64,000 nt of DNA from Hondaea fermentalgiana (taxonomy: Eukaryota; Sar; Bigyra; Thraustochytrida; Thraustochytriidae). Every line of letters begins with the position of its first letter. Within the stretch, counting starts at the first letter, position 1. The notes below the pieces were generated by a model. It was not told the origin of the DNA and ran no database searches. It saw only the letters and a list, made by a program, of their open reading frames with translations. Shown one piece after another: positions 41,391 through 50,985 of the stretch. The stretch lies in the NCBI GenBank assembly GCA_014084085.1, contig NPFB01000028.1:352559-416558 (forward strand). The letters run 5' to 3'. A program made the position numbers and the translations under genes.

Positions 41391-42329
41391 ATGACGGCAA
41401 TGCGGCGTGCGACGTGGACCGCAGCGACGCTGGCAGCCATTGCCGCCGCCCTTGTGCTGGCCCTGGTTGCTCTCGCGACTCCTGCGCAGGCCCGCGCGGT
41501 GGTACGTGAGGCACTGGTGGACATTGACGAGGGCCTGTCCGTACACGAAAAGATATCGACGCAGCCCCTGCGCGACGGTGGAGTTTGGGTCGTGAGCGGG
41601 GCAACTGGACGTACGGGCACCCTTGCGTACCATGCGCTGCAGGCCAGCGGCAACGTGGATGTCCGAGCGCTCATCCGTAATGCCACCAAGGCAAAGTCAG
41701 AGCTAAATTGTGGTGAGTGCACCGAAAGCGAGGGGATCTTCATTGGCGATGTCACCAAGAGAAAGACTTTGACTCGCGCCATGAAAGGCGCTGACGGTCT
41801 CGTGATTCTTACGGGGTCGTACCCTCTCCAGGACAGCTCAGGCCATTACTATTACCCATCAGGTGCGACACCCAAAGATATTGATTGGCGTGGCACGGTC
41901 AATCAAATCCTCGAGGCCAAGGCGAACGGGGTCAAGCACATCGTTCTCGTCTCTTCGCTGGGAACAACGATCCCGGACGGCGCGCTCGACAAGCTTGGTA
42001 ATGGGCACGCTCTTTTCTACAAGCTCAACGCGGAAGCAACATTGATGCAGTCCGGTTTGACATTTTCCATTATCAAGCCATGTGGTCTTACAAACCAATC
42101 ACTCCATCTTGGCACACAAGTGGGCCACTGTGATAATTTCAAGCACATCCCGGTAGCTCCCCTCATCTCGAGGGCGAGCATCGCCTCGTATGTCAAGGCC
42201 ATCGTTTTTGCCACGGGAGATTTAGGTCGCAACGTACGATTTGGTGTTTGCTCCGATCCACTCCGGCCCTTTGGCAAGGACGACATGAACAAGCTGTTGG
42301 CGGCGGCTGCGGACATGAGCGACTGCTAA
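41391..42329 (+). CDS. Atypical SDR (NmrA/SDR5-like NAD(P)-binding protein) with signal peptide
   Basis: A 312-aa protein. ATG 41391, with a second in-frame ATG at 41400; both precede a strongly hydrophobic Ala/Leu segment (about 10-32) ending in ALATPAQARA, a good signal peptide. The Rossmann motif is WVVSGATGRTGTLAYHAL (69-76 core), followed by VRALIRNATKA, GDVTKRKTL, GADGLVILTGS, HIVLVSSLGTT and a YKLNAEATL helix in place of the classic YxxxK. This matches the plant SDR5 group (for example proteins described as atypical NAD(P)-binding, unknown substrate). The signal peptide suggests an ER/plastid-like or lumenal location. Confidence 0.85.
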   Translation: MTAMRRATWTAATLAAIAAALVLALVALATPAQARAVVREALVDIDEGLSVHEKISTQPLRDGGVWVVSGATGRTGTLAYHALQASGNVDVRALIRNATKAKSELNCGECTESEGIFIGDVTKRKTLTRAMKGADGLVILTGSYPLQDSSGHYYYPSGATPKDIDWRGTVNQILEAKANGVKHIVLVSSLGTTIPDGALDKLGNGHALFYKLNAEATLMQSGLTFSIIKPCGLTNQSLHLGTQVGHCDNFKHIPVAPLISRASIASYVKAIVFATGDLGRNVRFGVCSDPLRPFGKDDMNKLLAAAADMSDC

Positions 42330-42540
42330 AAGGAACAAAGAAACAACGAAAGAAGTAAAAGGTATTCAGCAAAGTCTTGGTGGGGTGTGGACATGAAGAA
42401 GAAAAGAAACCAAGCAGGTCTTAAAAGCGAATTTTCGTTTTCTATTTATGAAGAACCAAAGTGTGTTGTCTCGGAACGAAGTAAGAAATGAAAACGGAAA
42501 TAAACAATCGAAGATGGTTGGGAGACGACTGTACGTAGGA

Positions 42541-44058
42541 TCAAAAAAAGGAGAACGAAAAGGCCATGTCTTCGGGTGCTCTTGAAATGGTTCGGGCCTT
42601 TTTACGACGTTCCAACTCCTCTTCATCATCGTCAAATGCGGCAACAAGGTCCGCGTGACGCTTTAGCAGAGCCTGGCGAAACTCTTGATATAGTGCGTCG
42701 CGCGCGCGGCTGGCAGGAAGCCCGGAAACCTGGTGCGGACGGTCTCGCATGAGTCGCAGGGCCGAACGCAAGTTTGAACTTGAAATGTAGTTTTGTGTCA
42801 TGGCCACACACGCGTCGAGATTAAGAACACAATGCCACCAGCGAGAGGGGACGAAGACAAGATCCCCCGCATGGGCCGTAAATTCGATGGGGGCCTGCTG
42901 CCTCTCGTAAAACTGAACATACCACTCCATAAGGGAGACGGGCTGTGTAACATCGGCGCCGTCCGAGCTCGGCGTGACGCCGGGCGGAGGCGTGTTTGGC
43001 GGATACATGATCCAGCGTTTCGAGCCAGAAATGACACCATTCCAGGCATGCGTTCCATTGGGGTCAACGTGCCACTTGCTGCCGCTCCGCGCCGCGCCGG
43101 CAATGAGCCAGCGGTAGTCGGGTCGTCGATCGGGCCCCATGGCTTCGAGCAGATCCCGCGCCGGGTGCTCGGCAGTGTTGCGAAAATAAATCGGCACATC
43201 ATAGTCAGAGCCAAGGCGCTCAGCGCGCTGTGCAAATTTGCAATCGAATAGGTACAGCGGGTCTTCCTCGTTCTGCATCTCCGAATAAGTGAGAAAGTCG
43301 CAGAGACGCATGTCGACAGGTCCCACGCGAAAGGGCGCCTCACTGCCTTCGAGGACGCGCAGACTGGGACGACGGCCATCGGCAAGCGGGGCATCGCCCC
43401 AGGCTTCGAATGCCGGCCAGTTGGGGCGCAGGGCGCCCTTGATGAGCACGGGGCGATTGGCCAGCTCAAAGTCCTTGACAAAGTCCTCGACGCTCAGGTC
43501 GCTGGCCTCGCGGGTCTCGACGACCTCGCGCTCGAGCCAGGCCGGGTTGGGATCGAGGTTTCCATAGTGAAAGGGCCGGAACAGCGCGTCCGACAGCACG
43601 ATGGCGCCCCTCGCCGGGTGATACTTGGCGTCGGTGCGCAGAACGCTGAGCCGCCAGGACCCACCTCGAAAGTCGAAGGCTTCCGCGCGAGTCCACGTCG
43701 CCAGCGCCAGATCTCGCCACAGAAAGTCCGCGGTGGCGTACGCGTAGGCTATCCTGCTCACGCAGGAGAACCTCCCCAGCGAAGCTGCGTCGAGAAGCCC
43801 GAGCACGCGCAGCAGCAAGTCCTCGTCCGCGAGCGCCACCCGTCCGAGCGTCCGGGGCCCGAGTCCCGCGGCCGGGTCCAGAACAGCGGCACGGTCGGCC
43901 TCGCCGAGCAGCAGCGCGTTGGACGCGGGTTTCACGCCCAGCGGGTGCGCCGCCGCCACGCCCAGGACCTCGCGCGTCCCTGTCGCCGCCGCCGCCTCCT
44001 CGCCGCCCGCGCTCGCGCGCCCTCCGCCGCCCATGCTGGCTGGGTTTTTGCTTTGCAT
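42541..44058 (-). CDS. F-box plus JmjC dioxygenase (JMJD6-like)
   Basis: A 505-aa protein predicted to be a 2-oxoglutarate/Fe(II) hydroxylase. ATG 44058 is used; a second ATG at 44034 has an even better context. Residues about 73-118 form an F-box-like helix set (ALADEDLLLRVLGLLDAASLGRFSCVSR). The JmjC core (about 190-425) includes RPVLIKGAL, LYLFDCKF, SGSKWHVDPNGTHAWNGVISG with Fe ligands His330 and Asp332, SKRWIMYPP, AGDLVFVPSRWWHCVLNLD with His409, and AMTQNY. The F-box suggests a link to SCF ubiquitin ligase; the JmjC sequence resembles JMJD6 and plant F-box/JmjC proteins. The C-terminus is acidic then basic (KKARTISR). Confidence 0.9.
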   Translation of the reverse strand: MQSKNPASMGGGGRASAGGEEAAAATGTREVLGVAAAHPLGVKPASNALLLGEADRAAVLDPAAGLGPRTLGRVALADEDLLLRVLGLLDAASLGRFSCVSRIAYAYATADFLWRDLALATWTRAEAFDFRGGSWRLSVLRTDAKYHPARGAIVLSDALFRPFHYGNLDPNPAWLEREVVETREASDLSVEDFVKDFELANRPVLIKGALRPNWPAFEAWGDAPLADGRRPSLRVLEGSEAPFRVGPVDMRLCDFLTYSEMQNEEDPLYLFDCKFAQRAERLGSDYDVPIYFRNTAEHPARDLLEAMGPDRRPDYRWLIAGAARSGSKWHVDPNGTHAWNGVISGSKRWIMYPPNTPPPGVTPSSDGADVTQPVSLMEWYVQFYERQQAPIEFTAHAGDLVFVPSRWWHCVLNLDACVAMTQNYISSSNLRSALRLMRDRPHQVSGLPASRARDALYQEFRQALLKRHADLVAAFDDDEEELERRKKARTISRAPEDMAFSFSFF

Positions 44059-44396
44059 TCTATTCTACACGATGGACGCATGCTTGCATGCATCGCATGG
44101 CATGCGTGTATGCACGCAAGGTGGACAGCGACACCTCCCTGTACTCCAGAATCCGCGACTTTTTCCGTCGCGACTGGCTGCAGCCATAGGTCCAGGTTCC
44201 AGTCGGATACGATCTTGAACACGGGCGACGGCTTTGGCCACGTCCGGGAGCGCCTTCCCTATCTTACGTCAATACTCTTACGCCACTCTTCTCTTTCTTT
44301 TACCCGCGTTTACTCGCGTTTACCTGACAAAGAATTTCCATTGATTCACCCACGCATCGTTACTACGGCAGACACGCAACGCCGGAGCCGGGCTCC
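44059..44396. other. Divergent promoter region, JmjC / folate-receptor-like gene
   Basis: 338 bp with several CATGCATGC-type palindromes near 44081-44118. No gene recognised. Confidence 0.5.
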
Positions 44397-45239
44397 ATGA
44401 CGGCGCGCCGTTGCGGCCGCGCGGGCTCGCGCCTGGGCGCGGCGCTGACGGCGCTGGCGGCGCTGGCGGCGCTGGCGGCGCTGGTGCTGGGCGATGCGGC
44501 GCGGGCCGATGCGGCGGCCGGCGAGTCGTGCCTCGACGGCGGCGTGGCGGCCTGGCGCAGCGGGGGCCTCGCGCTGTGCTCGAGGTTCGCGCGCAAGACG
44601 TGCTGCTCGCGGGAGCAGGCGGCGGCGCTGTACGCCTCGTGGGTGGGCACGCAGCGCGCTGGGTTCGCGCCGCGGTGCGCTGAAATGTTTGAGACGGTCA
44701 TGTGCATGCCGTGCGACCCGGAGGTCGGTCTCGGCCGCAAACGGATCATCTGCAAGAGCACCTGCGACGCTTGGTTCGACGCATGCAAGGACGAGTTCTT
44801 TGCGACCACGAGCGCCGTCGCGGGCGATACTCTTGTTCCCTGCTTGCAGGACGCCGTTGTGTGCTCCCAGCTTGCAGACTTTGTGCCGTCTGGCACAGCA
44901 CTTTGTGCCACCTACGGGTTGTCACTCGGAGAGGATTTTTGCTATGATGGTAGCGTAGATCCTGAGGCGGTAGGCGTCAAAGATGTCAGCAAATCTTCGT
45001 CCCCCTCGAGTTCTCGTTCCTTCGCAAACTTCCGGCGCAAACTTTACCGGTACCTGCAGTCGCAAGGCAAGGCTTTCATGCGGCTTCCTCCGTTCCAGCA
45101 AGGCCTCGCGTTTGCTGCGCTATTTCTTGCCCTGGGTGTGCTTGTACGCACAATCCGTGCATGTTATCACTTTGTGTTTTCATCCTTTTCATCATCGAGA
45201 GGCCGCGCGACAGGCTATAGAAGCCTTCATGAGGACTGA
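44397..45239 (+). CDS. Folate-receptor-like Cys-rich surface protein, type I membrane
   Basis: A 280-aa protein. The N-terminal signal peptide has an unusual run of Ala-Leu repeats (TALAALAALAALVLG, encoded by GCGGCGCTG triplet-type repeats near 44449-44490). The ectodomain (about 45-205) is Cys rich with the pattern C..F.rktCCS-eq ... C.e.f.t..CmpCDPevGlG ... iCkstCdaWfdaCkdeFF, as in the folate/riboflavin-binding receptor-like domain. A Ser-rich stretch and one transmembrane segment (GLAFAALFLALGVLVRTI, about 235-252) with a short cytosolic tail follow. The ligand is unknown. Similar proteins occur in protists as probable surface receptors or nutrient-binding proteins. Confidence 0.8.
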   Translation: MTARRCGRAGSRLGAALTALAALAALAALVLGDAARADAAAGESCLDGGVAAWRSGGLALCSRFARKTCCSREQAAALYASWVGTQRAGFAPRCAEMFETVMCMPCDPEVGLGRKRIICKSTCDAWFDACKDEFFATTSAVAGDTLVPCLQDAVVCSQLADFVPSGTALCATYGLSLGEDFCYDGSVDPEAVGVKDVSKSSSPSSSRSFANFRRKLYRYLQSQGKAFMRLPPFQQGLAFAALFLALGVLVRTIRACYHFVFSSFSSSRGRATGYRSLHED

Positions 45240-45787
45240 CTGTGCGAGAGGCTTTGAAAATCTCGCACAAATACCTTGTCCGCCAGTCAATCGACAGACC
45301 GGCCGGCATTGCGCTTCCGCTCAGCTTGAACGACATTAGTATATTCTGTATCCGTGCATAGATTACGGGGAAATCCCTTACGGATCTATTTATTGTTTTT
45401 CTGATCCGGGATACATCACAAGCGTCTCCTTCTTTTCCGCAAGGGGCATCAGCGACTCACTGAATGCTCAAACACACAGCATTTAAACTCTTCGCTTCTT
45501 GATCCCTTTCACTTAGGATCTGGATTGAAGCTCTTTCTGCCATGGTATAACAGCCGCAATCTTTTTGTAAGGGCTTTCAAGACAACAGCCGAGGAAGAGA
45601 GATTTGGTCTCGTTGCTGCAATGGGTTTCGATGTTTGAATGCAGCAGCGAACCGCTGTCTTCTTGGTGGTCAATTGGCGCTCATTCCTGTATGGCAACAC
45701 TTCGTCGATGAACTTCAAAATGATAAGAGAAGAAATAGAGAAAAAGATGAATTTTAAGCTTGCAAACGAGGAAGACACCATGAAATT
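45240..45787. other. Convergent intergenic region
   Basis: About 550 bp, AT richer, between the converging 3' ends of the folate-receptor-like and CSTF2 genes. No element recognised. Confidence 0.5.
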
Positions 45788-46774
45788 TTACAAAGCACCC
45801 GCGAGGCGCATCATTTCGTCGTACTGGGCACGCTCACTTGGCCCAAGGGCAGCCACCTGATCTGGTGTGAGGGACTTGAGCTGCTCCACGAGCTCAGAAG
45901 TCTCATCACCGGCCATGGCGTCAAAGCCATGCGCTGGCTCTTGCGCAGCAGGAGCCGCAGATGAGGTTGCTTGGGCCATACCCAGCATAAGCTGAGCAGT
46001 GAGAAGGGCTTGTGCGAGCACAGGCTTGCTCTTGAGCAGGTTCATGGCGTGTTCGCGGTCGCGCTGGATCAAGAGCTTCATCTCGGAGACGACATCGTAT
46101 ACCTCGCTGAGAGTGAGCTTGCGCAGCGCCTGCTCGATTTCCTTCTTTGTTTCCATGCTGATTCGGGATCCCCAGGCTCCGTCCTCTTCGTCTTCACCTT
46201 CGCGGTTGTTCTCGGTCGTGTCTACCTTGAGTCTTCTACCATTCATTTCTTGGCCGTCCAGGCTATTAATGGCGGCGACGGCATGCTCATCCTCATGATA
46301 CTCGACAAACCCGAATCCCTTTGGTTGCCCAGTTGTCTTGTCAAGCGCCATGCGAAAGCCCTTAATCGGGCCGATTTGCTCAAAGACTTGTCGCACAGTC
46401 TTTTCGTCCGTGCCAAACGGCAGGTTGCCCACTGCGCCCGTCCCACGTTCATTCGTTCGTTCGTTCGTTCGTTCGTCAGTCAATCAGTCAATAAGCCCGG
46501 GCGGTTCACTTTATTCGCGTCCGTCGGTCGCGCATCCGTCGCCCTCCATCTTCACCGTCGCTGTCGTCGCTCAAGCTCGAGCTCGAGCTCCAAGTTATGG
46601 CGCCCAGCGAGCGAGCCACGCTTGCTCGCCGTTCCCGAGCGCAAGGCCGCCTGTGTTTGTTGTTCCCGCGCGTCTCGCGGGCGGAGGCAGGGCGCATCGA
46701 GCGCCACGCCCGGCGGCGCCGCGCGTCTCGCGGGCAGTTCGCTTACCGTAGACCGTGCGCTTGCTCGTGCTCAT
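45788..46774 (-). CDS. CSTF2: Cleavage stimulation factor subunit 2 (CSTF64), two exons
   Basis: An RNA-binding subunit of the mRNA 3'-end cleavage complex, nuclear. The uninterrupted frame 45788-46483 starts without an ATG and lacks RNP strand 1. Splicing exon 1 (46747-46774, starting with ATG on the minus strand) to exon 2 (45788-46431) across intron 46432-46746 (donor GTAAGC, acceptor CAG) yields MSTSKRTVYVGNLPFGTDE and 223 aa in one frame. The RRM (about 6-85) has RNP2 VYVGNLPF and RNP1 KGFGFVEYHE; the hinge that binds CSTF3/symplekin (about 110-185: KEIEQALRKL, NLLKSKPVLAQALLTAQLMLG) and the C-terminal domain (about 185-223: LVEQLKSLTPDQVAALGP) are present. The protein is shorter than human CSTF2 because the Gly/Pro-rich and MEARA regions are absent, as in yeast Rna15. 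Confidence 0.93.
46432..46746 (-). other. CSTF2 intron with TTCG/GAAC microsatellite
   Basis: A 315-nt phase-1 intron. The donor on the minus strand is ACG/GTAAGC and the acceptor is GGCGCAG/TGGGC. Just inside the acceptor lies a tetranucleotide tract (46452-46475), an unusual composition where a polypyrimidine tract would be expected. Confidence 0.85.
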
Positions 46775-47287
46775 GGTGCCGTCGTTGCTGGGCTTTTTGA
46801 GAAAGAGGTCTGTCTGTCTGTCTAGTATCAGCCTGTCTGTCTCTGCCGTCTATCTATAGCTAGCTAGCACACGAGGAGGGCAAAAACACAATAACGCGGC
46901 AGCGGCCTCGCGCGCGCAGGCCAGGCCAGCAGCAGCCGCCGCGGCGGCGGGCTGCAGGCCGCTGGAGGGACCGGCGGCGGGACGCACGGAAGCGAGGCTT
47001 CGTCTCGACGGGCTGACCGCCTCGGCTGCCTCGGCGCGCAGGCTCGCTCGAGCGGAGCGAACCTCGAGGGGAAGGGAGCGCCTGCCGGTGCGGCGACTGC
47101 GAGCGCGAAGCGAGCAGCGCCAAGAGGCACGGGGACACTGACCGGCAGACAAGGCTCGCGACATGAAGGCGCCGGCGCTATGCTTGAGCACGCACGTGCT
47201 TGATTTTCTTGACGTAGGTTTCGCGACGAATAACAAAGCTTTCCTTCCCCATGGCTGCCTGCGTGACGACTGACAAAACATGCCCAA
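46775..47287. other. Divergent promoter region, CSTF2 / TBC gene
   Basis: About 510 bp, with a TCTG tract (46809-46822) and a TAGCTAGCTAGC run near 46857-46868. A 24-codon minus-strand frame at 47178-47250 (MGKESFVIRRETYVKKIKHV) is protein-like but too short to call. A missing 5' exon of the TBC gene could lie here. Confidence 0.45.
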
Positions 47288-49042
47288 ATGGCCCGCTACG
47301 CGCGTGCAACCTGGGGCGGACGTCTTTTGCGTACACAGTTTCGAGACCTGTATATCGCCAGGACGGTGTGCTGGGAGTGGAATGCAGTTTTTGGTAATCG
47401 TGATGTAGAGAAACACTGTCTGCGAAAACGAGGCCTCCCCCCGACACTTCGATTTCGGTTTTGGAGCTGGCACTCGTCCGCAGATGCTCTAGAGCGTGTA
47501 GGAGGCTCGCTTTCCACCTACAGATCCTCGCTTGCGAAAAGCAAGTTCAAGACAGACCATGAAAACGCCTCATGGTTTGTGCTCACGCAACAGCCCGGAG
47601 TAGAGGGCGAAATTGCCCGCGATGTGCGGCGCACCTTTCCCAATCGAGCTCTCTTTCGAGTCAAGAACGGTCTCGGGCAGCGCATGCTCTTTAATATCCT
47701 TATTGCGCTGGCCGTGCACGAGCCAAGGGTGGGGTACTGTCAGGGTATGAACTTTGTTGTGGCGGTAATGATTTCCGTGTCGCTTGGCTGCGACTCGAGG
47801 ATCCCCGACGCTGCCGAAGATCTCGCTCTCGCAAGCGAAGGGTTGTCCCCAGAGCAGCAAGAGAGCGCCGAAAACAAGGTCTTTTGGCTCATGGTTGCCT
47901 TTTTGAATCGTTTCGATATGCGAGAACTTTGGCGTCCGGGCGTGCCTCAGCTCAAGCTGCGTATTTATCAATTCGACCGTCTCATTTCGTCCAAGTTGCC
48001 ACTCATGCATGCTCACTTCCGTGAGATCGGCCTCGCGCCCGACTTTTTCGCCTCGCAGTGGTTCCTTACACTCATGTCATACAACATGTCCATGACCCAG
48101 CTTCTTCGTGTTTGGGATGTCCTCATATTTGACGGGTGGAAGACCATCTTTCGTGTCGGTATTGCTGTCCTTCAAAGGTGCGAGAAAGACATCCTCGGCA
48201 TGAGTCTCGAACAGCTCAGCCATTTCTTCCGTCACGAAAGAGGATCTACGCAGAGCTCGACAGGACTGCAAGACGGCGAAAAACCCGGGTCCTCCATCTA
48301 TGTTAGCGACTCGGAAATGCTCGCCTCCGCTTTTGAGGTTAAGATTAGCACGCGCGAACTTGCTGATCTTGAAAGCGATTACATTACACACATTTTGTTC
48401 CGCGGCTTTGCGAATAACGGTGAGGGCACTGGGGCACGCCCTCGAACAGCGCCTCAGGCGATAGCGCATCAGTCGTCTCAGTCATCGCACGAGAAACCAG
48501 CGCGGGATCAAGCGGACGATCTGGCGGCAGCTGCTTTCGGGAACGACGACGTCTTCGTCGACCACCGGCTCGCGGCCATGTTCCGCGAGGAAATCGACCA
48601 CCTCGACATGGACACCAAGAACGATGTTCAGTACCTGCGTGCGAAAATTGAGCAGGCCGAGCGTCTCTTTCAGGAAAGAGAAGCATCCTTTCGTAAGGCT
48701 GCGCAAGAATATATGGAAATCAAGACGACGCGTGACGAATTGCAGCTATCCAAACGCGCCGTCTCGGACCAGCTTTTCGAGCTCACACGAGACGAAAAGA
48801 GTCTCGATCAGGACTGCGAGGCTCTTCTCGACAAAGTTGAATTCATTGACGCCAGGATACGAGCCATCTCGGACCGTTTTCGCGATGCGTTGTGGAAAAC
48901 ATCGCAAGCACAGGTCGAGCTCGAAGAAGTTGTCGAGCAAAAACATGCCTTTTCACAGCAGCTTCACGCAGTCTTGGACCACACCGAGCAAGTCAAGACC
49001 CAGGCCATCAAGAATCTCTGGAGCACCTTTTCGCTCTCGTGA
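47288..49042 (+). CDS. TBC-domain Rab GTPase-activating protein
   Basis: A 584-aa protein that inactivates Rab GTPases. TBC domain about 40-310: RGLPPTLRFRFW, then IARDVRRTFPN with the arginine finger at R115, VGYCQGMNFVVAV with the glutamine finger Q152, and LRVWDVLIFDGWKTIFRVG. A region with disordered Ser/Gln follows (about 325-440), then a long coiled coil (about 450-580, LRAKIEQAERLFQEREASF onwards), a common arrangement in TBC1D/EVI5-like proteins. The start is uncertain: the ATG at 47288 is the first in frame, but the first 30 residues look less ordered and a short upstream exon is possible. Confidence 0.87.
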   Translation: MARYARATWGGRLLRTQFRDLYIARTVCWEWNAVFGNRDVEKHCLRKRGLPPTLRFRFWSWHSSADALERVGGSLSTYRSSLAKSKFKTDHENASWFVLTQQPGVEGEIARDVRRTFPNRALFRVKNGLGQRMLFNILIALAVHEPRVGYCQGMNFVVAVMISVSLGCDSRIPDAAEDLALASEGLSPEQQESAENKVFWLMVAFLNRFDMRELWRPGVPQLKLRIYQFDRLISSKLPLMHAHFREIGLAPDFFASQWFLTLMSYNMSMTQLLRVWDVLIFDGWKTIFRVGIAVLQRCEKDILGMSLEQLSHFFRHERGSTQSSTGLQDGEKPGSSIYVSDSEMLASAFEVKISTRELADLESDYITHILFRGFANNGEGTGARPRTAPQAIAHQSSQSSHEKPARDQADDLAAAAFGNDDVFVDHRLAAMFREEIDHLDMDTKNDVQYLRAKIEQAERLFQEREASFRKAAQEYMEIKTTRDELQLSKRAVSDQLFELTRDEKSLDQDCEALLDKVEFIDARIRAISDRFRDALWKTSQAQVELEEVVEQKHAFSQQLHAVLDHTEQVKTQAIKNLWSTFSLS

Positions 49043-49268
49043 TACGACTTGTCCTGTGGTTACGTCTTGGGCCCAAGAGCGACTCCAACCTTGCAGATAA
49101 ATCGGTCGTAGGCATGCATACATGCACGTGACTCGGAGGAGTCGAAGCAATCCCACTTGGTCACTTTTCGCGCAATGTGGGACACGGATGATATTGTCGC
49201 CATGATGGTAGAAATTTACAGTAATAGTGTGCATTTGAAAATTGAATTTGGTGTGTGCGCAGCTCTAG

Positions 49269-49991
49269 CTACTCGCCATGTTTCGCTTGAAGCAGGGCCA
49301 TGAGTTTATCGAGCTTAGCCTCTGCAGATTGTCGTCGCTGCCGCTCTTCTTCAAGTGCGCGTTCAAATTCCTCAAATTTTTGACTTGCATAGGCGGTAAA
49401 ACCGCTGTCATTCGTCCCAAACGATGACAGTGACAGGCCGGCCGAGCTACGCGCGCTTCCTTGCGATGTCATGCTCCTTGAAGACCTCCGTGAAGCCTGC
49501 GAGCTTGAACTTGAAAAGCTTGATACTGAATACGAGCTTGACGATCTTGAAAATGTAGAGCTTGAAGATCGTGCGCTTGATCGGTCACTCGACATGGCCG
49601 ATTCGGGTCGCTGCTCTGCTAGCAAAAGTCGCTTGACGCCGGGTTTATTGCTGCGGTATCGTTTGTCAGCACGGGCATCGACATTATTATTGTTGGCTTG
49701 CCTGGAGTTTACATTTGGCTGTGGACGAGTAAGCACATACGGAGGGTTTTGCGGATTATCTCGAGTATCATGGGAAGCACGTCCGCCTGGATGCCGTGGT
49801 GCTGCCGAGCTCAAAGCTGGTTTCGGCTCCGCGTCTCTCGCCTTGACACGATCGCCTTTCGACGCGTGCTTTGACTCCTCGGTTCGTTCGGATGTCGGCT
49901 CCTCGCGGACACATCTGCGCTGCCACAAGAGTCGCTCCTGCTCTGGATTTTGCCGCGCCACCGTCGGTCGCGGAGGTCCTATGCGCAGCAT
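49269..49991 (-). CDS. Unknown Ser-rich protein with C-terminal coiled coil
   Basis: A 240-aa frame; the open frame extends upstream but begins with GTG, so the ATG at 49991 (MLRIGPPRP) is used. The N-terminal half is basic and polar (Arg, Asn, Pro), the centre is a Ser-rich run (SSARSSSSTFSRSSSSYS), and the last 40 residues form a coiled coil (FEEFERALEEERQRRQSAEA). The minus-strand reading is preferred to the overlapping plus-strand frame because of this regular C-terminal helix. No family recognised; an upstream exon is possible because an acceptor-like CACAG immediately precedes the ATG. Confidence 0.45.
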   Translation of the reverse strand: MLRIGPPRPTVARQNPEQERLLWQRRCVREEPTSERTEESKHASKGDRVKARDAEPKPALSSAAPRHPGGRASHDTRDNPQNPPYVLTRPQPNVNSRQANNNNVDARADKRYRSNKPGVKRLLLAEQRPESAMSSDRSSARSSSSTFSRSSSSYSVSSFSSSSSQASRRSSRSMTSQGSARSSAGLSLSSFGTNDSGFTAYASQKFEEFERALEEERQRRQSAEAKLDKLMALLQAKHGE

Positions 49992-50985
49992 TCTGTGTTC
50001 CGCCACAAAAGTAAAGGAGAGAAAAGCTCGCGCACGCGGTTGTGATTTCGATGGTCGTACCGACGACTTTGACGTATGTCGTTCGCCGCTGCAAGATCTA
50101 GAGATCTACTCCAGATGTGCTCGCCTGCCAGTCAGCTTGTGCGTTTGCTTATACCTTCTTCACGCTGCCAAGACGTTCGAGTGAAAGAAGTGATCGTGCA
50201 ATCGCAAGATAACCCGCTTGCGCTCGCCTTGCAGGCTGGCTGTGAGACAGATAGGCCGGCCGCCTCGGCCTGTGCCACGTCCGTCTCGTGGAAAGACAGA
50301 ATAGTACAAGACCGCCGGAGAGGCTGCGCTTGACCGCAAAGCCTAGCGGCCCGACCAACCTCCGGGCAGTCGGCCACGTCGCAAATTCTTACTGCGTGCG
50401 AACTCCCCTCCGCGGCCTCTCTCTCGTCAATCGATTCGTCCGCCAGTCGACCAAGCTGGCTGGCTGGCCGTCCTCTTCGAGCCGCCCCAGCTCCATCTCT
50501 CGCGCCCTCGCTCTCTCTCTTTACTGCGACACATCTGAGGCCGAGTCCCGGCCGCGAAGACTCCTCGCCAACGGATCGTTTTTTTTGTTCCCGTCTTTTG
50601 GGACGCATCTCGCCTGTCGTTCGCACCGACGATCGATCTCGTGGGTCGTCGTCCCCACGACAGCGCCGGCGTGGAGGCGCGGCGGGGGCGAGGCGCGGCG
50701 GATGCTGCCTGTCGTGGTCGTGGCCGCCGGGAAGTATGTACATGCACGGCAGGAAAAGACATGATCATGCTAAGTTCTCTTCTGGTGCCGGGAGCTCTGT
50801 CGTGCGCTTTACGACAGAGTCTGAATCCGCCGGTGGTGGACGGACGGAATGCGCAGACATTCATGTCAGTCAGCCAGGGCAGAGCAAAGCCGCATCGCAG
50901 CAGCGTAAGCAAAACCGCATCAACGCCACGAAACAAGAACAAAGCTGGAGTGCCGGAGTTGGTTGAGCTTGGAGAATAGTGAAAC
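49992..50985. other. Divergent intergenic region, Ser-rich gene / AKR
   Basis: About 1 kb, GC rich, with frames on both strands of skewed composition and none acceptable as a gene. Confidence 0.5.
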
